Source: Streptococcus oralis (lineage in GTDB: Bacteria > Bacillota > Bacilli > Lactobacillales > Streptococcaceae). From it: a stretch of DNA of 64,000 nt. Each line of letters starts with the position of its first letter. The stretch's first letter is position 1. A program made the translations under genes and the position numbers. Below the pieces are notes generated by a model. It had not been told where the DNA came from, searched no databases, and saw nothing but the letters and a program-made list of their open reading frames with translations. Shown here piece after piece: positions 46,233 through 56,131 of the stretch. The stretch covers positions 372,001-436,000 of the forward strand of contig NZ_CP019562.1 of NCBI RefSeq assembly GCF_001983955.1, in the 5' to 3' direction.

Positions 46233-48629
46233 ATGGCTATTGCAAAGATAATCGTGGATGTTCCCCTAATGCAGACGGACCAGCCATACAGTTACAAGGT
46301 CCCTGAGGAATTTGTAGACATGCTGGAGGTCGGTATGCGGGTCCATGTCCCCTTCGGTAAGGGCAATCGTTTGATCCAAGGTATTGTGCTTGGCCTGGAG
46401 TCCCAGTCGGATGAAGAGGTGGCTGATCAGGACTTGAAAGAGATTGCGGAGGTGCTGGACTTTTCTCCAGTCTTGACTCAAGAGCAACTCTGGCTGGCTG
46501 AGGAGCTACGCAAGTCAGTCTTTTCTTACAAAATCTCCATCCTAAAAGCCATGTTGCCGGGATTTTTAAACTCTAGCTATGACAAGATTCTCTATCCTTT
46601 AGAAGGCCTAAGTCAGGCAGACAAAGAGCGCTTGTTTGGTTCAGAAGAATCGCTAGCCTTTTCTTCTCTAGATTTAGCCAAGCAGGCAGAAATGATGCGT
46701 TTGACGAGAAAAGGACTGCTCCGCTTAGAATACCAGGCAGTCGATCAAAAGAAGGTCAAGACCCAGTCTTGGTATGAGGTTGATGCTACTCGACTAGAGC
46801 AGATTGAGATTTCTGCGCGTGCCAAGAAAAAGTCAGAGCTGAGAGACTATTTGCTGTCTCATCCTGAGAGTGCTCCTCTGGCTAGCTTGTTAGAATCCTA
46901 CTCACGCGAGCAAGTCAACTTCTTTGTGGAACAAGGTGCTGTGTCCATAGTCCAAAAGGAAGTACAACGCTCAGCTGCTTATTTCGATGGTATTGAAGCC
47001 AGCCAACCTTTGGAATTGAATCCTGAACAAAGACAGGCGCGTGATGCCGTTGTCAGTGCTATTGGCAGTCAACAGCCTCCTTTCCTCCTTCAAGGAATTA
47101 CAGGGAGTGGGAAAACAGAGGTTTACTTGCAGATTATCCAAGGGGCCTTGGATAAGGGTAAGACAGCTATTTTACTGGTACCTGAGATTTCTCTGACGCA
47201 ACAGATGACGGAGCGGTTCATTGCTCGTTTCGGCGAGAAAGTGGCCATTCTTCACTCAGGCCTGTCCAATGGTGAAAAGTACGATGAATGGCGCAAGGTT
47301 GAGCGTGGAGATGCTCAAGTTGTTGTTGGTGCCAGATCAGCCATCTTTGCTCCTCTGAAAAATCTAGGTGTCATGATTATCGACGAAGAGCATGAAGCTA
47401 GCTACAAACAAGACAGCAATCCTCGATATCATGCCAGAGAGGTCGCCATTTTACGGGCCCAGTACAATCAAGCAGCCCTGGTCCTTGGTTCGGCGACACC
47501 GAGCTTAGAAAGCCGTGCGCGGGCTGGCAAAGGTGTCTATCAACACTTACGCCTGACCCAACGAGCCAATCCTTTAGCCACCATTCCTGAGGTTCAAGTG
47601 ATTGACTTTCGGGACTATATCGGGCAGAATGAGACATCAAACTTTACGCCTCCTTTGCTAGAGGCCATCCAAGACCGTTTGGATAAAAAAGAGCAGGTAG
47701 TCCTCATGCTCAACCGTCGGGGTTATTCTAGCTTTGTTATGTGTCGGGAGTGTGGGACGGTAGATAGCTGCCCCAACTGTGACATTTCTCTGACTCTCCA
47801 TATGGATACCAAGACCATGAACTGCCATTACTGTGGCTTTTCGAAGGGAATTCCTCATGTCTGTCCCAACTGTCAGAGTCGCAGCATTCGCTACTACGGT
47901 ACAGGGACTCAGAAAGCTTACGATGAGCTGGCAGAGCTCTTTCCTCAGGCTCGCATTCTGCGGATGGATGTGGATACGACCCGTAAGAAAGGCAGTCACC
48001 AAGCTCTTCTTGACCAGTTTGGCCGAGGGGAAGCAGATATCTTGTTGGGAACTCAGATGATTGCCAAGGGCTTGGATTTTCCAAATGTGACTTTGGTCGG
48101 AGTTCTCAATGCGGATACGGCCTTGAATCTGCCTGATTTCCGTTCTTCTGAGAGAACCTTCCAGCTCTTAACCCAGGTGGCAGGCCGTGCAGGTCGAGCG
48201 GAAAAGGCTGGGCAGGTCTTGATCCAGTCATACAATCCGGAACACTATGCCATTCGATTTGCCAAAGACCAAGACTACGAAGGCTTTTACACTTATGAAA
48301 TGAGTATCAGACGCCAACTCGGCTATCCGCCTTATTATTTCACGATTGGGATTACCCTCTCTCACAAGAAAGAAGAAGAGGTTGTCAAACGTGCCTATGA
48401 AGTCATGGGAATTTTGCGCTCAGGTTTATCGGAAACTAGTAAAATCCTTGGGCCAACGCCAAAACCCATCGCCCGTACCCACAACCTTTATCATTACCAG
48501 ATTTTGATTAAATACCGTTTAGAAGATGAGCTGGGGCAGACTCTCAACCAGGTCTTGTCTTTGACTCAAGAACGGGAAAATAGCGAGCTTCGTCTCAGTA
48601 TTGACCATGAGCCGCAGCAATTTTTATAA
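46233..48629 (+). CDS. priA: Primosomal protein N' (replication restart helicase)
   Basis: 798 residues: an N-terminal 3'-DNA-end binding domain, superfamily 2 helicase with GITGSGKTE (near residue 289) and DEEHEASYK (near residue 383), and an inserted zinc-binding region of eight cysteines (CREC, CPNC, CHYC, CPNC; about 504-550). Reloads DnaB at stalled forks. RBS AAGGAGG. Confidence 0.97.
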   Translation: MAIAKIIVDVPLMQTDQPYSYKVPEEFVDMLEVGMRVHVPFGKGNRLIQGIVLGLESQSDEEVADQDLKEIAEVLDFSPVLTQEQLWLAEELRKSVFSYKISILKAMLPGFLNSSYDKILYPLEGLSQADKERLFGSEESLAFSSLDLAKQAEMMRLTRKGLLRLEYQAVDQKKVKTQSWYEVDATRLEQIEISARAKKKSELRDYLLSHPESAPLASLLESYSREQVNFFVEQGAVSIVQKEVQRSAAYFDGIEASQPLELNPEQRQARDAVVSAIGSQQPPFLLQGITGSGKTEVYLQIIQGALDKGKTAILLVPEISLTQQMTERFIARFGEKVAILHSGLSNGEKYDEWRKVERGDAQVVVGARSAIFAPLKNLGVMIIDEEHEASYKQDSNPRYHAREVAILRAQYNQAALVLGSATPSLESRARAGKGVYQHLRLTQRANPLATIPEVQVIDFRDYIGQNETSNFTPPLLEAIQDRLDKKEQVVLMLNRRGYSSFVMCRECGTVDSCPNCDISLTLHMDTKTMNCHYCGFSKGIPHVCPNCQSRSIRYYGTGTQKAYDELAELFPQARILRMDVDTTRKKGSHQALLDQFGRGEADILLGTQMIAKGLDFPNVTLVGVLNADTALNLPDFRSSERTFQLLTQVAGRAGRAEKAGQVLIQSYNPEHYAIRFAKDQDYEGFYTYEMSIRRQLGYPPYYFTIGITLSHKKEEEVVKRAYEVMGILRSGLSETSKILGPTPKPIARTHNLYHYQILIKYRLEDELGQTLNQVLSLTQERENSELRLSIDHEPQQFL

Positions 48630-48641
48630 GAAGGAGAAGAA

Positions 48642-49577
48642 ATGACAAAACTAATCTTTATGGGGACACCTGAATTTTCAGCGACAGTTTTGAAGGGGTT
48701 GTTATCAGATGACCGTTACGAGATTCTAGCTGTTGTGACCCAGCCAGATCGCGCTGTCGGTCGTAAAAAAGTAATCCAAGAAACCCCAGTCAAGCAGGCT
48801 GCCAAAGAAGCAGGCCTTCCCATCTACCAACCTGAAAAATTATCTGGAAGCCCAGAGATGGAAGCCATTATGAAGCTAGGGGCGGATGGGATTGTGACCG
48901 CTGCTTTTGGGCAGTTCCTCCCAAGTAAACTTCTTGATAGCATGAACTTTGCGGTCAACGTTCACGCTTCCCTCCTTCCAAAACACCGTGGTGGTGCACC
49001 CATTCATTATGCCTTGATTCAAGGGGATGAGGAAGCTGGTGTGACCATTATGGAGATGGTTAAGGAAATGGATGCAGGAGATATGATTTCTCGTCGTAGC
49101 ATTCCCATCACAGATGAGGACAATGTCGGAACCTTGTTTGAAAAATTGGCAATCGTTGGTCGCGATTTGCTTTTGGATACGCTACCTGGCTACCTAGCAG
49201 GAGAAATCCAACCTGAACCACAAGATCCTAGCCAGGTCACTTTCTCGCCAAATATCAAACCAGAGGAAGAAAAGTTGGACTGGAATAAGACTAACCGTCA
49301 ACTCTTCAACCAAATCAGAGGGATGAATCCATGGCCTGTTGCCCATACTTTTCTCAAAGGCGACCGCTTTAAAATCTATGAAGCCCTACCAGTAGAAGGT
49401 CAGGGAAATCCAGGGGAGATCCTCTCTATTGGTAAAAAGGAATTAATCGTGGCAGCGGCTGAAGGAGCTCTGTCTCTTAAGCAAGTCCAGCCAGCTGGAA
49501 AGCCTAAGATGGACATTTCTTCCTTCCTCAACGGAGTGGGACGTACATTGACTGTAGGAGAACGATTTGGTGACTAA
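48642..49577 (+). CDS. fmt: Methionyl-tRNA formyltransferase
   Basis: 311 residues; N-terminal MGTPEFS and the formyl-transfer loop [14 protein letters not shown] near residue 108. Formylates initiator Met-tRNA. Twelve bases after priA, and its end overlaps the rsmB start. Confidence 0.97.
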   Translation: MTKLIFMGTPEFSATVLKGLLSDDRYEILAVVTQPDRAVGRKKVIQETPVKQAAKEAGLPIYQPEKLSGSPEMEAIMKLGADGIVTAAFGQFLPSKLLDSMNFAVNVHASLLPKHRGGAPIHYALIQGDEEAGVTIMEMVKEMDAGDMISRRSIPITDEDNVGTLFEKLAIVGRDLLLDTLPGYLAGEIQPEPQDPSQVTFSPNIKPEEEKLDWNKTNRQLFNQIRGMNPWPVAHTFLKGDRFKIYEALPVEGQGNPGEILSIGKKELIVAAAEGALSLKQVQPAGKPKMDISSFLNGVGRTLTVGERFGD

Positions 49578-50883
49578 AGTAGAAACGGCTAGAAGTCTAG
49601 CTTTGGCAGTGCTAGAGGATGTCTTTATCAACCAAGCATACTCCAATATTGCCTTAAACAAACACCTTAAGGGGAGTCAACTCTCAGTAGCAGATAAGGG
49701 CTTGGTGACAGAGATTGTCTACGGTACGGTAGCCCGAAAACTGACTCTGGAATGGTATCTGTCCCACTTTATTCAAGACCGGGATAAGCTAGATAACTGG
49801 CTCTATATCCTGCTCCTTCTGAGCGCTTACCAACTTCGGTATCTGGATAAGATTCCTAATCACGCTGTTGTTAATGAAGCAGTGGAACTAGCCAAAGCCC
49901 GTAAAAAAGGCAGTGAGAAATTGGTCAACGCCGTCCTGCGTCGTATCTTACGAGAAGGCTGGCCAGATATTGACAGCATTAAGCGAAAAAATAAGCGTGA
50001 TTCCATTGCCTATTCTCTCCCAGTTTGGCTAGTGTCTAAACTTAAGGAAGAGTACGGGGAAGAGCGAGCCCAAGCCATCTTTAAAAGTCTCTTGGTGCGC
50101 AACAAAGCCAGTATCCGTGTAGCTGATTTGAGCCGAAAAGAGGAAATCAAAGCTGTGTTAGATGCGACCGATTCCCCTTTGGCTGCCACTGGTCTGGTCA
50201 AGGAGCAAGGCCACTTTGCAGGACATGATTTGTTCGCAGAAGGGGCTATAACCATCCAAGACGAGTCCAGTCAACTGGTTGCTCCGACTCTTGATCTACA
50301 AGGTGATGAACAGGTCCTGGATGCCTGTGCCGCTCCAGGTGGGAAAACAGCTCATATGGCTTCGTATCTCAGGACAGGTCAGATTACTGCTCTGGACTTG
50401 TATGACCATAAGTTGGACTTGATCCAAGAAAATGCGGAGCGTTTAGGTGTGGCAGATCGAGTGCAAACACAAAAATTGGATGCCAGAAAGGTGCATGAGT
50501 TTTTCGGTCGGGACTCTTTTGATAAGATTTTGGTAGATGCTCCCTGTTCTGGGATTGGACTTTTACGTCGCAAACCAGACATCAAATACAATAAAGAAAC
50601 AGCGGATTTCACATCCTTACAGGAAATTCAGCTGGAAATATTAGGTAGTGTTTGTCAAACGCTACGAAAAGGTGGTATAATAACTTATAGTACCTGTACT
50701 ATTGTCTCTGAGGAGAACTTTCAAGTCGTTGAGGCGTTTTTAGAAAGTCATCCCGAGTTCGAGCAGGTTAAACTAGAACACGAATGTAAAGATATCCTGA
50801 AAGATGGCTGCATCCTGATCACTCCTGAATTGTATGGAAGTGATGGATTCTTTATCAGCCAATTTCGCAAGATATCAGAATAG
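49570..50883 (+). CDS. rsmB: 16S rRNA (cytosine-967-C5) methyltransferase
   Basis: 437 residues: NusB-like N-terminal RNA-binding domain (about 1-130), SAM-binding [10 protein letters not shown] (near residue 257), and the two catalytic cysteines in [15 protein letters not shown] (near residue 325) and YSTCT (near 376). GTG at 49570 (MTKVET) is chosen; it is about ten bases after AGGAG and matches relatives. The TTG just before it is the alternative. Overlaps fmt by eight bases. Confidence 0.94.
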   Translation: MTKVETARSLALAVLEDVFINQAYSNIALNKHLKGSQLSVADKGLVTEIVYGTVARKLTLEWYLSHFIQDRDKLDNWLYILLLLSAYQLRYLDKIPNHAVVNEAVELAKARKKGSEKLVNAVLRRILREGWPDIDSIKRKNKRDSIAYSLPVWLVSKLKEEYGEERAQAIFKSLLVRNKASIRVADLSRKEEIKAVLDATDSPLAATGLVKEQGHFAGHDLFAEGAITIQDESSQLVAPTLDLQGDEQVLDACAAPGGKTAHMASYLRTGQITALDLYDHKLDLIQENAERLGVADRVQTQKLDARKVHEFFGRDSFDKILVDAPCSGIGLLRRKPDIKYNKETADFTSLQEIQLEILGSVCQTLRKGGIITYSTCTIVSEENFQVVEAFLESHPEFEQVKLEHECKDILKDGCILITPELYGSDGFFISQFRKISE

Positions 50884-50898
50884 GAAGGAACTGACACA

Positions 50899-51639
50899 AT
50901 GGAAATAGCATTATTAACAGATGTTGGTCAGAAACGGACAAATAATCAGGACTATGTCAATCACTTTGTCAACCGAGCAGGACGCACTATGATCATCTTG
51001 GCTGACGGGATGGGAGGACACCGTGCAGGAAATATCGCTAGTGAGATGGCGGTAACAGACCTCGGTGTGGCTTGGGTGGATACCCAAATTGACTCAGTCA
51101 ATGAAGTTCGTGAGTGGTTTGCCCACTACCTGGAGATTGAAAATCAAAAAATTCATCAACTAGGTCAGGACGAAGCCTACAGAGGCATGGGAACAACGCT
51201 AGAAGCTGTTGCGTTTATTGACAACCAAGCCATCTATGCTCATATTGGAGATTCTCGTATCGGTTTGATTCGTGGAGAAGAATACCACCAGTTGACAAGT
51301 GACCATTCTTTGGTCAATGAATTGCTCAAGGCTGGTCAATTGACTCCAGAAGAAGCAGAAACTCACCCTCAAAAGAATATCATCACCCAGTCTATCGGAC
51401 AAAAAGATGAAATCCAGCCAGATTTTGGGATGATTACACTGGAGTCAGGAGATTATCTCTTGCTCAATAGTGATGGTTTGACCAATATGATTTCGGCAAG
51501 CGAGATTTATGATATCGTAACCAGTGATATTTCCCTAGCAGACAAGGCGGCAACCCTCATTCGTTTTGCTAACAATGCAGGAGGTTTAGACAACATTACG
51601 GTTGCCCTTGTTTACATGAATGAGGAGGCGGCAGAATGA
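50899..51639 (+). CDS. phpP: PP2C-type protein phosphatase PhpP
   Basis: 246 residues with the PP2C metal-binding motifs: TNNQDYVN (near residue 15), [10 protein letters not shown] (near 35), HIGDSR (near 114) and GLDNITV near the end. Reverses StkP phosphorylation. Four-base overlap with stkP (ATGA), so kinase and phosphatase are translated together. Confidence 0.96.
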   Translation: MEIALLTDVGQKRTNNQDYVNHFVNRAGRTMIILADGMGGHRAGNIASEMAVTDLGVAWVDTQIDSVNEVREWFAHYLEIENQKIHQLGQDEAYRGMGTTLEAVAFIDNQAIYAHIGDSRIGLIRGEEYHQLTSDHSLVNELLKAGQLTPEEAETHPQKNIITQSIGQKDEIQPDFGMITLESGDYLLLNSDGLTNMISASEIYDIVTSDISLADKAATLIRFANNAGGLDNITVALVYMNEEAAE

Positions 51640-53537
51640 TCCAAATCGGCAAGATTTTTGCCGGGCGGTATCGGATTGTCAAGCAGATTGGTCGAGGAGG
51701 CATGGCAGATGTTTACTTGGCCAAGGATTTGATCCTAGACGGGGAAGAAGTGGCAGTGAAGGTCCTGAGGACCAACTACCAGACGGACCCGATTGCTGTG
51801 GCACGTTTCCAGCGCGAAGCGAGGGCCATGGCGGATCTGGACCATCCTCATATCGTTCGGATAACAGATATTGGTGAGGAAGACGGTCAACAGTACCTAG
51901 CTATGGAATACGTAGCAGGTCTTGACCTCAAGCGTTATATTAAAGAACACTATCCTCTTTCAAACGAAGAAGCAGTTCGGATCATGGGGCAAATCCTCTT
52001 GGCCATGCGCTTAGCCCATACTCGAGGCATTGTTCACCGCGATTTGAAACCTCAAAATATCCTCTTGACACCTGACGGCACAGCTAAGGTCACGGACTTT
52101 GGGATTGCTGTAGCCTTTGCGGAGACTAGTCTGACCCAGACAAACTCAATGTTAGGCTCTGTTCATTATTTGTCACCTGAGCAAGCGCGTGGTTCTAAAG
52201 CGACCTTCCAGAGTGATATCTATGCAATGGGGATTATCTTCTATGAAATGCTTACGGGACATATCCCTTATGATGGGGATAGTGCGGTTACGATTGCCCT
52301 CCAGCATTTCCAGAAACCACTTCCGTCCGTCATAGCTGAAAATCCATCTGTCCCTCAGGCTTTAGAAAATGTTGTCATTAAGGCAACTGCTAAGAAGCTG
52401 TCAGATCGTTATCAGTCTGTTTCAGAAATGTATGTGGACTTGTCAACTAGTTTGTCTTATAATCGTCGCAATGAACCGAAACTGGTCTTTGACGATGCGA
52501 GTAAGGCAGACACGAAGACTTTGCCTAAAGTTCCACAAAGTACACTGACATCTATTCCTAAAGCTCCGGCGCAAGAAGAACGCCCTCAGCCAAAGAAACC
52601 AACTCAACCGGTCGCAGAGCCGGCTCCAGCGCCAAAGCCAGCTAAGAAACGGAAGTTTAAGGCTCGCTATATGATTCTTTTGGCCAGTCTTCTATTGGTT
52701 GCAGCCTCTCTGGTCTGGATTTTGTCAAGAACACCAGCAACGATTGCTATTCCTAACGTAGCTGGACAAACCGTTGCAGAGGCTAAGGAAGCTCTTAAAA
52801 AATCCAAGTTTGAAGCTGGTGAAGAAAAGTCAGAAGCCAGCGATACCGTAGCAGAAGGACGTGTTATTCGAACGGATCCAGAAGCTGGTAGCGGCCGAAA
52901 AGAAGGAACCAAGGTCAATTTGATTGTTTCTTCTGGTAAGCAATCCTTCCAATTGAGCAATTACGTCGGACGCAAGTATACGGATGTTGTAGCTGAACTC
53001 AAGGAGAAGAAGGTTCCTGAAAATCTAATCAAGATGGAAGAGGAAGAATCCAGCGAAAGCGAACCAGGAACTATCCTCAGACAAACCCCCGCTTCGGGTT
53101 CGACTTATGACCTTTCAAAAGCCACCACGATTACCTTAACAGTTGCCAAGAAGGTGACCAGTGTCAGCATGCCTAGCTACATCGGCTCAAGTCTCGAATT
53201 TACTAAGAATAATCTGACTCAGATTGTCGGAGTAAAAGAGGCTAATATTGAGGTTATTGAAGTATCGACTGCTTCTGAAGGAACAGCAGAGGGTACGGTT
53301 GTAGATCAAACACCAAAAGCTGGTGAAAAGGTTGATCTTGCTAGCACACGTATCAAGATTTCGATTTACAAACCGAAAACACCACCGTCAACTTCATCCT
53401 CTAACCCTGCTCAACGAGGGAACCAGGGTTCTACAACAACACCAAATCAAGGGAACCAGCAAGGAAATCAACAAGGGAATAATCCTCCAACGAATCAACC
53501 AAACAATGAAGGAAACCGCGAAAGTTCTCGAGATTAA
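51636..53537 (+). CDS. stkP: Ser/Thr protein kinase StkP with three PASTA repeats and Asn/Gln-rich tail
   Basis: 633 residues. Cytoplasmic kinase with GRGGMADVY (19-27), Lys42, HRDLKPQN (135-142) and DFG (154-156); Pro/Lys-rich juxtamembrane linker (about 295-342); membrane helix (about 345-363); PASTA repeats at about 368-434, 437-505 and 508-578; then a Pro/Ser/Asn/Gln/Gly-rich tail (579-633) containing repeated GNQ units. PASTA repeats bind muropeptides and place the kinase at the division septum, where it controls cell-wall synthesis and division. Pneumococcal StkP is 659 residues with four PASTA repeats, the last of which guides daughter-cell separation. Here that last repeat is absent and a low-complexity tail takes its place. 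Confidence 0.95.
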   Translation: MIQIGKIFAGRYRIVKQIGRGGMADVYLAKDLILDGEEVAVKVLRTNYQTDPIAVARFQREARAMADLDHPHIVRITDIGEEDGQQYLAMEYVAGLDLKRYIKEHYPLSNEEAVRIMGQILLAMRLAHTRGIVHRDLKPQNILLTPDGTAKVTDFGIAVAFAETSLTQTNSMLGSVHYLSPEQARGSKATFQSDIYAMGIIFYEMLTGHIPYDGDSAVTIALQHFQKPLPSVIAENPSVPQALENVVIKATAKKLSDRYQSVSEMYVDLSTSLSYNRRNEPKLVFDDASKADTKTLPKVPQSTLTSIPKAPAQEERPQPKKPTQPVAEPAPAPKPAKKRKFKARYMILLASLLLVAASLVWILSRTPATIAIPNVAGQTVAEAKEALKKSKFEAGEEKSEASDTVAEGRVIRTDPEAGSGRKEGTKVNLIVSSGKQSFQLSNYVGRKYTDVVAELKEKKVPENLIKMEEEESSESEPGTILRQTPASGSTYDLSKATTITLTVAKKVTSVSMPSYIGSSLEFTKNNLTQIVGVKEANIEVIEVSTASEGTAEGTVVDQTPKAGEKVDLASTRIKISIYKPKTPPSTSSSNPAQRGNQGSTTTPNQGNQQGNQQGNNPPTNQPNNEGNRESSRD

Positions 53538-53540
53538 ACG

Positions 53541-53576
53541 AATCTTTGTCATGAAATCATGACAAAGATTTTTTTT
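53541..53576 (+). terminator. Strong terminator of the gmk-stkP operon
   Basis: Perfect 13-pair stem AATCTTTGTCATG / CATGACAAAGATT (53541-53553, 53558-53570), four-base loop, then eight T. Confidence 0.93.
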
Positions 53577-53586
53577 AACAAGATTT

Positions 53587-53597
53587 TGTGATAAAAT
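53587..53597 (+). promoter_or_regulatory. Extended -10 promoter of the ThrE genes
   Basis: TGTGA followed by TAAAAT (53592-53597), 28 bases before the start codon. The same TGTGATAAAAT string recurs upstream of mvaS. Confidence 0.55.
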
Positions 53598-53624
53598 ATA
53601 GGGAGTAGAAAAAAGGAGGAGAAA

Positions 53625-54383
53625 ATGGACGAATCGAGAGAGTTGAATGCCGTCATTGATGTCATTATGTTAGCTGGAACCATTCTCTTGAAAAGTGGTT
53701 CGGAGATTCATCGGGTTGAGGATACCATGATTCGTATTGCCCATTCACAAGGGATTATGGATTGCAATGTGCTCGCCATGCCCGCTGCTATTTTCTTTTC
53801 TATTGAAAACACTAATATTTCTCGAATGAAGCGGGTGACATCATCCTCCTATAACATCGAAAAAGTTTGTGATGTCAACCAAGTATCTCGTGAACTTGTG
53901 GGTGGACAGATTGATCTTTCTACAGCCTTTACAAAGCTCAAAGAGATCGGTAATCAACTCCTTCCTTATAGCAAGTTCCAAGTGACCATCGCAGCGACCC
54001 TTAGTGCCCCCTTCTTCTCGATTATGTTTGGGGGAAATGTCTATGACGCATTTGGTGCTGCCATTGCGACCTTGTTTGGGTTTGCCTTCTCTCTCTATGT
54101 CGAGAAGTTTATCCGAATTCCTTTTGTAACAGCCTTTGCGGGAGCCTTTGTTTTTGGCTTGATTGCCCAGTTCTGGGCTCGCTACACTGGATTTCCTTCG
54201 ACAGCAGACCTGATCATAGCAGGAGCAGTCATGCCCTTTGTTCCAGGAATCGCTCTGACAAATGCGGTTCGGGATATCATGACCAACCATATCAACTCTG
54301 GTATGAGCAAGATGTTTGAATCTCTGCTCATTACCCTCGCTTTAGGGGCCGGCACTTCGGTCGCCCTGGTTTTGATGACATAA
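53625..54383 (+). CDS. Threonine/serine exporter, ThrE N-terminal half
   Basis: 252 residues of the ThrE (DUF1212) domain: GSEIHRVEDTM near residue 26, then five hydrophobic helices from about residue 120. In Corynebacterium ThrE is one polypeptide; here, as in most Firmicutes, it is split into two adjacent genes. Exports threonine and serine. Confidence 0.85.
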   Translation: MDESRELNAVIDVIMLAGTILLKSGSEIHRVEDTMIRIAHSQGIMDCNVLAMPAAIFFSIENTNISRMKRVTSSSYNIEKVCDVNQVSRELVGGQIDLSTAFTKLKEIGNQLLPYSKFQVTIAATLSAPFFSIMFGGNVYDAFGAAIATLFGFAFSLYVEKFIRIPFVTAFAGAFVFGLIAQFWARYTGFPSTADLIIAGAVMPFVPGIALTNAVRDIMTNHINSGMSKMFESLLITLALGAGTSVALVLMT

Positions 54384-54384
54384 G

Positions 54385-54840
54385 ATGACTCTAACAAGTA
54401 TTTTACTCCAAGCGGTGGCGAGTTTACTCGCCATTATCACCTTTTTGATCGTATTGAATGTCCAACGCTCCATGCTCCTACCTGGTGGGGTATTGGGGAT
54501 GGGCGTTTGGCTCCTCTATCTCGTGCTCAAAGAACCAACCAATGTTATTATTGCGACCTTTATCGCAGCAGTAATTGGCTCTTGCATCAGTCAGATTTTA
54601 AGTATTCTCTATAAGACGCCAGCAGTGGTCTTTGTCTTGGCCATTCTTGCCCCCTTGGTGCCAGGTTATTTATCCTATCGAACGACAGCTTTCTTTGTGA
54701 CAGGCGATTACAGCCATGCTATTGCCAGTGCGACTTTGGTGGTTATGTTAGCTCTTGTTATTTCTATTGGAATGGCAAGTGGAACGGTAATTCTAAAGCT
54801 TTATTACTACATCCGAAAACAACGAGGAATCTCTTCCTAA
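54385..54840 (+). CDS. Threonine/serine exporter, ThrE C-terminal half (DUF3815)
   Basis: 151 residues with four or five hydrophobic helices. The segment PAVVFVLAILAPLVPGYLSYR (about 82-102, central residues LAPLVPG) mirrors the MPFVPGIALTN segment in the partner protein, as expected for two related membrane halves. One base separates the genes. Confidence 0.83.
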   Translation: MTLTSILLQAVASLLAIITFLIVLNVQRSMLLPGGVLGMGVWLLYLVLKEPTNVIIATFIAAVIGSCISQILSILYKTPAVVFVLAILAPLVPGYLSYRTTAFFVTGDYSHAIASATLVVMLALVISIGMASGTVILKLYYYIRKQRGISS

Positions 54841-54852
54841 TACAATCAAAGC

Positions 54853-54885
54853 AAAGACTTGATTTGTTGAATCAAGTCTTTTTTC
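54853..54885 (+). terminator. Terminator after the ThrE genes
   Basis: AAAGACTTGATT (54853-54864), loop TGTTG, AATCAAGTCTTT (54870-54881), then TTT. Confidence 0.9.
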
Positions 54886-54902
54886 TCTCTTTTGTCCCTA
54901 TT

Positions 54903-54913
54903 TGTGATAAAAT
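54903..54913 (+). promoter_or_regulatory. Extended -10 promoter of mvaS-mvaA
   Basis: TGTGA followed by TAAAAT (54908-54913), 45 bases before the mvaS start. Confidence 0.55.
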
Positions 54914-54958
54914 AGAATGAAACGATTTTTTACAATGAATGAAAAAACAGAGGTAAAT

Positions 54959-56131
54959 ATGACAATCGGTATTGATAAGATTGGTTTTGCGACCAGTCAA
55001 TATGTCTTGAAATTACAAGACTTAGCAGAAGCGAGGGGAGTTGACCCCGAAAAATTTAGCAAGGGCCTCTTGTTAAATGAAATTAGTATTGCGTCACTGA
55101 CTGAGGACATTGTTACCTTGGCAGCTAGTGCAAGCAACTCTATCCTCACAGATAAAGAAAAAGAAGAAATCGACATGGTCATCGTGGCGACCGAGTCAGG
55201 AATTGACCAGAGTAAGGCGGCAGCAGTCTTTGTTCATGGTCTGTTAGGCATTCAGCCTTTCGCCCGTAGCTTTGAAATCAAAGAAGCCTGCTATGGAGCG
55301 ACAGCTGCCCTTCATTATGCCAAGTTACATGTGGAAAATTCTCCAGAATCCAAGGTCTTGGTCATTGCCAGTGATATTGCCAAGTATGGTGTGGCAACTC
55401 CGGGTGAGCCAACCCAGGGTGCTGGAAGTGTGGCCATGCTAATCACGCAAAATCCACGCATCATGACCTTTAACAATGATAATGTTGCTCAAACTCGTGA
55501 CATCATGGATTTCTGGCGTCCAAACTATTCAACGACTCCTTATGTCAATGGTGTTTATTCAACCCAGCAATATCTGGACAGTCTCATGACAACTTGGGAT
55601 GAATACAAGAAGCGCTACGATTGGACCATGGGTGATTTTGCGGCCATCTGTTTCCACTTGCCTTATCCTAAGCTGGCCCTAAAAGGCTTGCTCAAGATGA
55701 TGGACAAGACTCTATCTCAGGAGAAGCAGGATAGTTTGCAAGAAAACTTTGAAAAATCCATTCTCTACAGTCAGATGATTGGGAATATCTATACAGGTTC
55801 CCTCTTCCTCGGACTCCTCTCCCTTTTGGAAAATGCAGAGACTTTGAAGGCTGGCGATAAAATTGCCCTCTACAGTTACGGAAGCGGAGCGGTTTCAGAG
55901 TTCTTTAGTGGTGAATTGATCGAAGGTTATGAGGCTTACCTTGATAAGGATCGCTTGAGCAAACTCCAGCAGCGTACAGTCTTATCTGTTACAGACTATG
56001 AAAAAGTCTTCTTCGAAGAGGTACAGTTGGATGAATCTGGTTCAGCCCAATTTGCAGGCTATGAACATCAAGACTATGCCTTGGTGGAGATTGTCGACCA
56101 CCAACGCCGTTATAGCAAGGTTGAAAAATAA
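54959..56131 (+). CDS. mvaS: Hydroxymethylglutaryl-CoA synthase
   Basis: 390 residues. Condenses acetyl-CoA with acetoacetyl-CoA in the mevalonate route to isoprenoids. Thiolase-type fold with the nucleophilic Cys in KEACYGATAAL near residue 110 and Glu near residue 79 in VATESGID. The ATG at 54959 (MTIGIDKIG) follows AGAGGT; a longer in-frame start at 54917 overlaps the promoter and is rejected. Overlaps mvaA by one base. Confidence 0.96.
   Translation: MTIGIDKIGFATSQYVLKLQDLAEARGVDPEKFSKGLLLNEISIASLTEDIVTLAASASNSILTDKEKEEIDMVIVATESGIDQSKAAAVFVHGLLGIQPFARSFEIKEACYGATAALHYAKLHVENSPESKVLVIASDIAKYGVATPGEPTQGAGSVAMLITQNPRIMTFNNDNVAQTRDIMDFWRPNYSTTPYVNGVYSTQQYLDSLMTTWDEYKKRYDWTMGDFAAICFHLPYPKLALKGLLKMMDKTLSQEKQDSLQENFEKSILYSQMIGNIYTGSLFLGLLSLLENAETLKAGDKIALYSYGSGAVSEFFSGELIEGYEAYLDKDRLSKLQQRTVLSVTDYEKVFFEEVQLDESGSAQFAGYEHQDYALVEIVDHQRRYSKVEK

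Noticed and set aside
53625-54840. ThrE split as a frameshift
   Set aside because: The two parts are separate genes in most Firmicutes, and each has its own start and a full domain.
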